In this document: positions 22,566 to 29,428 of the stretch, piece after piece
Layout of the letters: each line of letters starts with the position of its first letter
Numbering within the stretch: the first letter of the stretch is position 1
Source: Selenomonas sp.
Lineage (GTDB): Bacteria; Bacillota; Negativicutes; Selenomonadales; Selenomonadaceae
Assembly: GCF_022771645.1 (NCBI RefSeq)
Contig: NZ_JALFCU010000047.1
Location: forward strand, 1-37,283
Length of the DNA: 37,283 nt
Direction of reading: 5' to 3'
Made by a program: the position numbers and the translations under genes
Notes under the pieces: generated by a model
Database searches by the model: none
What the model was told of the DNA's origin: nothing
What the model saw: the letters and a program-made list of their open reading frames with translations, nothing else

Positions 22566-23960
22566 TCAACTCATCAGTTTCTTGAACAGTTCAAAATCTT
22601 GCTCTTGGACAAAGGATTTCACTTTCTCCAATTCGTCCGGATGATTTTTCATCTGTGGGGAACGAAGCATGTCGCTCTTCTGGATGATCCGCAACATGCG
22701 GCGGACGGTTGCCGCCCCTGTAAAATGCTCCATGGCATAAAGCAGATACGGAGGAAAACGAGGATTCTGCTCTGCGAGCTCGAGGCAGAACCCTTCAAAA
22801 GACTCCTGGCCATCTTCCAGCTTGCGGCGGAGCTCCTCCAAGCGTTCGATGGGGCGCTTCTTCCAGTATTTCGACCGGAATTCTTTCGCCATGCGGCGGA
22901 AATCCTTCGCTTCCATATCACCCTCGTCGAGTTCTTCCGCCATTTCATCCAAATCTGGAATATCCTCGTCATACTGCGGAAGGTCGACTTGCATACCGGC
23001 CGACCGGAAGATTTCCGCAGCACGTTGCGCATAATCGCGATTCTGTTCCGCAAGCTTTTTCACGATCTGGCGGCCGAGTGCATCCAGACGGTTTGCATGC
23101 CAAGACGGGGCCACCCGGATAAAAGCATCAGCCAATACATCCATCGCCTCATCCGTGCAGATGGTCGGAGCAATGCTGAACCAAACGCGGATGCACGTGT
23201 CGAAATCTCTTGTATGGCTGGTGAAAACGCTTCCGGCACGAACCACAAGAGCTTTCGGCGCGCAGCGCTTGGCAAAGACATGGCGCCAGTAACGATATCC
23301 ATCCGATGATTCTTTGATGAAATGATCGTAGAAGGCGGCATCGAGGACAGCGTCCGTCAGGGATTCTTTGTCGAAAAACTTGTCCAATGACTTCCACTGC
23401 GTTGGTGCATAGGCATCTTTCTTGTCTGCTGCGTATTCCGAGAAGCGCCGGTATTTTTCCAGCGGCGGCAACGGTTTCAGCGCAGTGTGCAGGCAGGCTG
23501 TCCAGAGGCGCGGATTGTTGAGGAACGGCAGCTTCTCCGGGCCGCTCTCGAGCATCGCCTCCGCCGTATGCGGGTCGGCGTCCGCGATGCACAGCGTTGC
23601 CACTTCGTCGCGGAAATCTTTCGGGAGGTCATAATCGTCCTCGAGAACCTTCTTCATGATGCCGCTCGCGCTGAGATAGCCGGGACGGCAATGGTGCAGG
23701 ACGGCGAGCAGCGGCCCGTACGGGCCGTGCGGCAGGAGCCAGGCGTTTTCCACGATGACGCGCGCCAGCGCTTCGGGTGCGAGTCCGCATTTCTGCTGGA
23801 CGGCCACGGCCTGGTAGGTCCCGTTCCGCAACATCGTCTTCAGGGAATCCTGCCGCGCCCGGTCGACATAGAGGCTCGCGTCTTTCTCGAACCGCTGGTT
23901 GACGGCCTGCTTAACGCGGTCCTGCGTGTTCTGCAGGGTCTCCCATGCTTCTTTATCCAT
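22566..23960 (-). CDS. Uncharacterised helical 464-aa protein
   Basis: Not recognised. It is almost entirely alpha-helical and charged, with no P-loop or membrane segment. The N-terminal part starts WETLQNTQDRVKQAVNQRFEKDA. The middle includes SLDKFFDKESLTDAVLDAAFY and the C-terminus EDGQESFEGFCLELAEQNP and AATVRRMLRIIQKSDML. It is framed by two Hsp70 genes with 4 nt before and 13 nt after, so it may be an Hsp70 partner or client-recognition factor. AAGGGGTGATGAG precedes ATG 23960. It may form a HEAT-like helical repeat array, but no repeat could be confirmed. Confidence 0.7.
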   Translation of the reverse strand: MDKEAWETLQNTQDRVKQAVNQRFEKDASLYVDRARQDSLKTMLRNGTYQAVAVQQKCGLAPEALARVIVENAWLLPHGPYGPLLAVLHHCRPGYLSASGIMKKVLEDDYDLPKDFRDEVATLCIADADPHTAEAMLESGPEKLPFLNNPRLWTACLHTALKPLPPLEKYRRFSEYAADKKDAYAPTQWKSLDKFFDKESLTDAVLDAAFYDHFIKESSDGYRYWRHVFAKRCAPKALVVRAGSVFTSHTRDFDTCIRVWFSIAPTICTDEAMDVLADAFIRVAPSWHANRLDALGRQIVKKLAEQNRDYAQRAAEIFRSAGMQVDLPQYDEDIPDLDEMAEELDEGDMEAKDFRRMAKEFRSKYWKKRPIERLEELRRKLEDGQESFEGFCLELAEQNPRFPPYLLYAMEHFTGAATVRRMLRIIQKSDMLRSPQMKNHPDELEKVKSFVQEQDFELFKKLMS

Positions 23961-23964
23961 CTCA

Positions 23965-25632
23965 TCACCCCTTGTTCACGACGTACTTCTGGACGGGATC
24001 GTTCTGGATGACCTCCGTGCTCAGCTGCCGCGAGAAGCGGATGGGCGCGAACCCCGGCTCCTGCACATCGATCGTGATGATCTTGTTTTCATCGATTGAC
24101 CAGTGCAGCGGAATCTTGTCGCCCTCGTGGTACGGGTGCGAGAGCGGCAGGCGCTTCCCCGCCAGCGCCGTGAGTTTTTCGGCACCGTCTTCGAGACTCC
24201 CGCTGTAAAGGAAGAGCGGCAGGCTCGTCATGTAGCCATCCGTCACGGGGCGCGAGAAGTCGCCGGACGTTTCCTGCATCTTCCCGTCGATGAGCAAGTC
24301 GAATTCCTTGTCGCGGCGCAGATAGATGTTCCCGGCCAAGCGCTCGCTGATATGGCTCAGGCGTTTCACGCCTTCGTGGTAGTTGTCCTCGTCGAGGCCC
24401 CAATGGTAGAGCGCCGCACCGCGCGAGACGGCCGTCCGCGTGTCATCGACCACGGAAATCGGCATCTCCGGGCCGAAGAAGTTTTGCAGCACTTCGGGGA
24501 TGGCATAAAAATGCGACATGCCGCCAGTCAGCACGACTTCGTCGATGTCGGACGCCTCGATCTGCGCCTGCTTCAGCGCGGATTTCACAGGCTTCAGGAG
24601 CAGGCCCACGTTTGGATCGCTGAAAATGCTGCACATATCGTCGAACTGCGCCTTGGAAAGCGTCTGCCCTTCCACGTACATGCCGCGGATGAGCTCGAAC
24701 GAGACGCGCAAGGGGCGCAGGCGCGCGAGGCGGCGCGGGTCGCAGCCCAGCACCTGGTCGTTGAGCTTGATCTTGTAGTCTTCCGCGTTCGACACGATGC
24801 GCGCGATGATGCGGTTCTGGTCCTCCTCGGAATACGACTGGATCGGCTGCGTCGATTGCTCGAACTCCATCAGGAATTTCGCGGCGAGCAGCTGGTCGAA
24901 GTTGTCGCCGCCGAGGTTCATGCGGTTCGAGAGGCCGAGGACGTTGATATCATAGTCTTCGTTCTCATTGATTTTCGCCTCGGCGATCGAGACGTCCAGC
25001 GTGCCGCCGCCGATGTCGTAGACGAGGCGGCGCGTTTCCTCTTCTTCCTCGAGGTCCGTATTCGCCGCCTCGCTGTTCAGATAGGAGAGCAGCGCCGCCG
25101 TCGGCTCGTCGAGGATGCGGCAGCTTTGGAAGCCGCCGAGCAGCACGGCGTTCCGCGTCGCGACGCGCTCGTCGTCGCTGAACGCGGCCGGCACGGTCAC
25201 GACGGCCTCGCGCGCAACATCCTCGTCCGGATATTGCGCCCGGAGGGATTGCAGGATCGTCCGAATGAAGAACGAGGCGCACTGCACCATGTTGAAGGAG
25301 GCGCGGCGGCTCTCGTCCCGTATCCCAGGAATCAAGATTTCCGACGCCCCGCTCATGCGCGTCTTAATGGAGCGGACGGTCTGCATCGGCCGCGTGCCGG
25401 AGGCATACATGGCCTTTGCGTACAGCCCGGTGTAGACCTTTTGGTTCTCGATGTCAAAGTAGAGTGACGACGGCAGGCACGTCTCGTCCGTCGCGTATTG
25501 CAGACGGGCGTCGTACTGGTAGATGGGGCACGTGGTGAGCGTGTCCAGCGGGTTGTCATCCATATCCTCCGTGCGGATCACGGAGACGGTGCTATTCGTC
25601 GTGCCGAGGTCGATGCCAACATAAAAGCCCAT
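23965..25632 (-). CDS. Hsp70 (DnaK-like) protein with diverged C-terminus
   Basis: The 555-aa protein starts MGFYVGIDLGTTNSTVSVI and has VTVPAAFSDDERVATRNA, VYDIGGGTLDVSIAEA (205-220) and VVLTGGMSHFYAIP, so the whole Hsp70 ATPase fold is present. An acidic loop (LEEEEETRR, about 194-202) and the C-terminal domain (about 400-555) differ from standard DnaK; the latter has a beta-rich part (LPLSHPYHEGDKIPLHWSIDE) but no lid. I use ATG 25632 with GAGAGGTG 7 nt upstream; another ATG lies at 25647. It lies 11 nt after the GrpE-like gene, whose product could exchange its nucleotide (inference). Confidence 0.92.
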   Translation of the reverse strand: MGFYVGIDLGTTNSTVSVIRTEDMDDNPLDTLTTCPIYQYDARLQYATDETCLPSSLYFDIENQKVYTGLYAKAMYASGTRPMQTVRSIKTRMSGASEILIPGIRDESRRASFNMVQCASFFIRTILQSLRAQYPDEDVAREAVVTVPAAFSDDERVATRNAVLLGGFQSCRILDEPTAALLSYLNSEAANTDLEEEEETRRLVYDIGGGTLDVSIAEAKINENEDYDINVLGLSNRMNLGGDNFDQLLAAKFLMEFEQSTQPIQSYSEEDQNRIIARIVSNAEDYKIKLNDQVLGCDPRRLARLRPLRVSFELIRGMYVEGQTLSKAQFDDMCSIFSDPNVGLLLKPVKSALKQAQIEASDIDEVVLTGGMSHFYAIPEVLQNFFGPEMPISVVDDTRTAVSRGAALYHWGLDEDNYHEGVKRLSHISERLAGNIYLRRDKEFDLLIDGKMQETSGDFSRPVTDGYMTSLPLFLYSGSLEDGAEKLTALAGKRLPLSHPYHEGDKIPLHWSIDENKIITIDVQEPGFAPIRFSRQLSTEVIQNDPVQKYVVNKG

Positions 25633-25643
25633 GGATGCACCTC

Positions 25644-27113
25644 TCAATCCTGCCGAGGAAACCCAGACGCAGACGCGGGCGATTGCGGAGGTTCAGCCCC
25701 CGCCAAGGGCTCCGGCGTCTCCTGCGGCGCAGGCTCCGCCATGGGTTCCGGTGCTTCCTGCGGCGCGGGCTCCGCCATGGGTTCCGGCGCTTCCTTTGGT
25801 GCAGGTTCCTCCGGAGGGGCCGGCGTTTCCTGCGGCACCAGTTCCGACGTCACGGGCGCCCACGTCGCTTTCTGCAACAATTCTTCTTCCAGATAATAGT
25901 CGCCGGTCACGATGCGGATGTCTTGCGGGAGGTCACCCGGCAGGTCTTCGATCTGCGTCGACAGTGCCCGGACATTCTCTTCCGTCACCGTAACGACCTG
26001 GCCGGGCGCGAGCTCGCGCTGCACGCCGTTGGCCTGCAGGAGGTCTGCTACGATCTGCAGCCGCGTCTGCCCGTCGAGCTCGCCCGGAGCCTCGCACATC
26101 AGCGCGGCGCAGTCGCCGAACTTCTTGACGAGTTCCCGAACGATGGCGCGCTTCCCTTCGCGCTGCCCGGCCTCCCGGCCTTCGTTGTAGCCGATGTCAT
26201 GCGCTTTTTCCGCGTCCGCCCGGAGCTGGTCGATCTGCTCGAGCTCCGGCTGCTTGCGCGCATACCAGCGCGCGGCCGTCGAGAGTTTTTCGAGGATGGC
26301 CTGCCCGTATTCCGTCAGCTGGCAGAGGACTTCTTCGTCCGTGGTGGCGGCCGGGAATTTCTGGCGCATCACGAGCCCCTTGTCCTTCAGGAGCGTGGTG
26401 ACGTCCGCGATATCCGCGGCGACGCCTTCGACCTTCCCGGTCATGGTCTCGAGGGGCGTCCTGAGCGGCTTGAGCTCCGCTTTCAGCGCCTGCTGGAACC
26501 CGCCCTCCGCGAAATCCGACAGCTGCTGCTGCGCCGTCTGGACTCTGCCGAGCGTCCCGCGCAACCCGTCGAGGTCTTTCTGGATGGCGTTTTTGAGCTC
26601 CAGGCGCATCGTTGACGACTGGCTGTTGATGTCCCTGTGGAGGTAGGCTTTCGCATCGTCGAGATGGCGGTCGGTCGCGAGCCCCTGGAGGCTCCCTTGG
26701 AGACGGCTGACAGCGCTGAAAATGTCGTTGAGGAGGTTTGACAGGAGCGGCGCATTTTCGCTGAGGCCATTGGCACGCAAGACGCCCCGCACGTTCCGCA
26801 CATCGCTCCGCAGGTTTCTGATTGCCTGGAACAAGCTCTTTGCTTCGCCCTCCAGGCCGTATCCGACCGCGTTTTGCAGATCGGCGAGATTGAGATCCAA
26901 CGTGTCCAAGCGCTTGAGGACGGTGTCCGTCGTGCCTCCGAACGACGAGTTCCGCTCCGGTGCGGTGCCCTGCCCCTGATACGAATGGCTGTTACGCTCT
27001 CCCATGCCCAGGGGGCGCTGTTCCTCTCCTTGCATATGCTTCTCCTTTCCTGCGAGGCATCCCCGCGACTTCTGCCGCTGCTGCTCATGATAATTTTTAT
27101 CGTGCTTTCCCAT
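25644..27113 (-). CDS. Coiled-coil GrpE-like protein with Pro/Glu repeat tail
   Basis: A 489-aa protein. Residues about 60-250 read as a long coiled coil (TLDLNLADLQNAVGYGLE, DVRNVRGVLRANGLSE). Residues about 290-380 have a GrpE-like pattern: LEQIDQLRADAEKAHDIGYN, KRAIVRELVKKFGDCAAL, IVADLLQANGV and VVTVTEENV, followed by GDYYLEEELLQKATW. The C-terminal 60 residues are a Pro/Glu/Ala repeat (EAPEPMAEPAPQ twice). GrpE accelerates nucleotide exchange on Hsp70, which fits a gene between two hsp70 genes, but the similarity is weak. The first ATG (27113) overlaps the upstream stop (TGATG), with GGAGG 7 nt before. Confidence 0.6.
   Translation of the reverse strand: MGKHDKNYHEQQRQKSRGCLAGKEKHMQGEEQRPLGMGERNSHSYQGQGTAPERNSSFGGTTDTVLKRLDTLDLNLADLQNAVGYGLEGEAKSLFQAIRNLRSDVRNVRGVLRANGLSENAPLLSNLLNDIFSAVSRLQGSLQGLATDRHLDDAKAYLHRDINSQSSTMRLELKNAIQKDLDGLRGTLGRVQTAQQQLSDFAEGGFQQALKAELKPLRTPLETMTGKVEGVAADIADVTTLLKDKGLVMRQKFPAATTDEEVLCQLTEYGQAILEKLSTAARWYARKQPELEQIDQLRADAEKAHDIGYNEGREAGQREGKRAIVRELVKKFGDCAALMCEAPGELDGQTRLQIVADLLQANGVQRELAPGQVVTVTEENVRALSTQIEDLPGDLPQDIRIVTGDYYLEEELLQKATWAPVTSELVPQETPAPPEEPAPKEAPEPMAEPAPQEAPEPMAEPAPQETPEPLAGAEPPQSPASASGFPRQD
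25718..25795. repeat. 36-bp tandem repeats encoding a Pro/Glu tail
   Basis: About two near-identical 36-bp units encode EAPEPMAEPAPQ in the C-terminal tail of the GrpE-like protein. Flanking sequence is a diverged continuation. Such a tail is probably a flexible spacer. Confidence 0.7.
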
Positions 27114-28606
27114 CAGCTTACCTCCAGCATGCCTTGCGCCACGGCCCGACGGCCGCCGTCCGGCGCGATATCATAGAGGACATACCCGACCATGCCGTTC
27201 TGGTCCGTTCCGAGTGACAGCCCCAGGCTGCCGTGCAGGCGCTCGATCGTTTCCTGCGGGACGGTCAGGACGGCGAGCTCCGTCTGGTGGGCGCCGTCGC
27301 CTTGGTAGATCGTAATCTTTTTTTCATGCGCCTTGCGCGCCGTCTGGATGGTGACAACGTCGGACTGCTTGCCATAGCGTTCGTTGCGCGGTAGCAGGAC
27401 TGTGAAGCGCCCGCCCTTCTTGATGCCGACCGCTTTCGACAGCCGCAGCGTGATGGAGAACTTGATGCGCTTGTCGAGGAGGATCCCGCAGTAGATGCCG
27501 GCGCCTGTCCCCACCATTTCATCCGGATGCTCGACGATCTCCGGGGCCTTGCCGAAATATTCCTTTGCCACGTTCTGGATGGACGGGATCTGCGTCGTCC
27601 CGCCGACCATGATCACGCGGTCCACGTCTTCCTTGTTCATTTCCAGTTCGAACAGGAGGTTGTCGAGGACGTCCCGCACCTCGTCCATGAAGCCGCAGTG
27701 CTCCAGCATCTGATCCAGGTCTTCTTCGTCCCACGTCTCATCGTACTCGATGCTGTCATCGACAATACTCGTATAACTAACTCTTTCATCTCCTTCGCAA
27801 GCAATGATTTCCTTAGTCTCGCGTGCGAGCTTGTCCATGCGCGCTTTTTCCTGCGCGAGATGCTTCGCTTCGAGCGCATCGAGGCGGTATTCCGCATGGG
27901 CTTCCTCCATCGCTTCCTTAATCTTATCGGCGATATGGGCATCGATGTCAATGCCGCCAAGATGCTTGTTGCCGTCCGTGCCGAGCACGTCGATGGCAAA
28001 GCGGTTCTCCGCCTGCTTGACGAATTTGAAGGCCGCAACATCGAACGTGCCGCCGCCGAGGTCGAATACAATCACCTTTTCGCAGACGCCCGGCTTCGCT
28101 TTCTGCACGAGGCCGAACGAAAGCGCCGCAGCGACCGGCTCCTCGATGAGCCGGAGCACCTTCAGCCCCGCGAGCTCAGCCGCGTGCTTGATGCGCCCAC
28201 GCTCGGCGTGCTGGAATGCGAACGGCACGCTGATGACGACACCGTCGACCCGCTCGCCGCCGAAGTTCTTCTCGATTTTCCGCTTCAGGCAAGCGAAGCT
28301 GTCGCGCGCGATTTCCACGGCGGAGAGTTCCCGCCCGGCATTCGGCAGGAAGCGCTTGAAGCTGCGCTCTTCCAGCTTGCGCTTGATGGCAGAGACGTAG
28401 TCCAGCTGATCGCCGCTGCCCCGGTCCGCCGCCTGGTAGCCGATCTGCTGTTCGGTCGCGGAGTCATAGAAAATGACATTGGGGAAGACGTTGCCGCTCC
28501 CGTATTTTCCGAGGTTCTCGACGGGCTCCACTTCCCGTTTCTCCTCGTTCCATCGCGTGACATAGGTCGTGGATGTCCCGAAGTCGATGCCCAGATAAAG
28601 TCCCAC
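27113..28606 (-). CDS. Hsp70 (DnaK-like) protein, GTG start
   Basis: The 497-aa protein starts MGLYLGIDFGTSTTYVTRW (phosphate-1 loop) and has VVISVPFAF, IVFDLGGGTFDVAAFKF (179-195), the adenosine motif VIMVGGTTQIPS, and a short beta-rich C-terminus without lid. The start is GTG, with GGAGG about 9 nt upstream and only 6 nt after the 28613 gene's stop. A charged helical stretch (LEAKHLAQEKARMDKLARET) in the middle is typical of subdomain IIB. Its order in the operon, between the PIN-Hsp70 genes and GrpE-like gene, argues for a co-assembled set (inference). Confidence 0.92.
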   Translation of the reverse strand: MGLYLGIDFGTSTTYVTRWNEEKREVEPVENLGKYGSGNVFPNVIFYDSATEQQIGYQAADRGSGDQLDYVSAIKRKLEERSFKRFLPNAGRELSAVEIARDSFACLKRKIEKNFGGERVDGVVISVPFAFQHAERGRIKHAAELAGLKVLRLIEEPVAAALSFGLVQKAKPGVCEKVIVFDLGGGTFDVAAFKFVKQAENRFAIDVLGTDGNKHLGGIDIDAHIADKIKEAMEEAHAEYRLDALEAKHLAQEKARMDKLARETKEIIACEGDERVSYTSIVDDSIEYDETWDEEDLDQMLEHCGFMDEVRDVLDNLLFELEMNKEDVDRVIMVGGTTQIPSIQNVAKEYFGKAPEIVEHPDEMVGTGAGIYCGILLDKRIKFSITLRLSKAVGIKKGGRFTVLLPRNERYGKQSDVVTIQTARKAHEKKITIYQGDGAHQTELAVLTVPQETIERLHGSLGLSLGTDQNGMVGYVLYDIAPDGGRRAVAQGMLEVS

Positions 28607-28612
28607 GCCGCC

Positions 28613-29425
28613 TCACCTCCAGAGGGAAACACTGCCGTTCCACACGGGCAGCAGGTCTTCCCGGTCTTCTTTCCAGACGTAGGGATAGTGGTAGATCTTG
28701 CGGATGGTCTCGTGCTGGCCTTCCGCGCCCTCTTCGCTCCCCTCGAGCACGTCGCAGGGGAGATCGTAATCCATCCGCTCTCCTTCCTGCATCGGGAGCG
28801 TCATGACCCCCCAGTGTGCGAGGAACGTATTGATCTTTTGCAGCACGAAGGCGTAGACGGGGCTCGGCTCCTCGTAGATGGGATCCAAGACTTTCTGCAT
28901 CACCCATTCGCTGAGGAGCTTCCCGATCTCACGCGCCATTTCCTGGCGCTGCTCCTCCACGGTGAGCTTGGCGCGGCAGTTTTCGAGGATTTTTTTGCCG
29001 CGCCGATTGCCCATCAGATCCTTTGCCCGCAAGATCCGGACATTCAGGCGGGAGACCTTGCCGCGACTCTCCTCGTCGAGGTCGGCATTCTGCTCTGCGT
29101 AGGCGGCGATCGCCTTATGGAGGTCCTCCATGTCCAGCACGAACAGCTGCAGATACCGCTCGACATCCTCCGTGCCGTTGATGTTCAGATAAAAGGCCGG
29201 CGCTGAGGCCTCCCGCCCGATCTGGAAGGCGGAAAGGCCGCCCTCGCCCGCATCGCCAGGTGCCTCCGTGCCCAGCACATCCTCCGCCTGCGTGCGGCCG
29301 GACAAGCCGGAGACGAAGAGCCCCCTGTCCTTGAAAAATCTCCGGATCTTCTCCAGCAAGCTTCCACAGCTCGCAAAGGAAAACGCGGGCAAGTCCGCCT
29401 GTCCTTCCAAACGTTCCGTTTCCAT
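28613..29425 (-). CDS. Uncharacterised 270-aa protein
   Basis: Not recognised. The N-terminal half (ADLPAFSFASCGSLLEKI, GLSAFQIGREASAPAFYLNI) could be a small globular domain. The middle is helical and charged (DLDEESRGKVSRLNVRIL, LMGNRRGKKILENC, EMAREIGKLLSEW). The C-terminus has MDYDLPCDVLEGSEEGAEG and YHYPYVWKED. No P-loop or membrane segment. It lies 3 nt after the PIN-Hsp70 gene and 6 nt before the next Hsp70, so it is certainly co-transcribed. AGGTG lies about 9 nt upstream of the ATG. It could be a co-chaperone (inference). Confidence 0.7.
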   Translation of the reverse strand: METERLEGQADLPAFSFASCGSLLEKIRRFFKDRGLFVSGLSGRTQAEDVLGTEAPGDAGEGGLSAFQIGREASAPAFYLNINGTEDVERYLQLFVLDMEDLHKAIAAYAEQNADLDEESRGKVSRLNVRILRAKDLMGNRRGKKILENCRAKLTVEEQRQEMAREIGKLLSEWVMQKVLDPIYEEPSPVYAFVLQKINTFLAHWGVMTLPMQEGERMDYDLPCDVLEGSEEGAEGQHETIRKIYHYPYVWKEDREDLLPVWNGSVSLWR

Positions 29426-29428
29426 CGT

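Noticed and set aside
24103..29206. Long plus-strand open frames opposite the Hsp70 genes
   Set aside because: Same reason: they mirror confident minus-strand Hsp70 and GrpE-like genes and show no family motifs.
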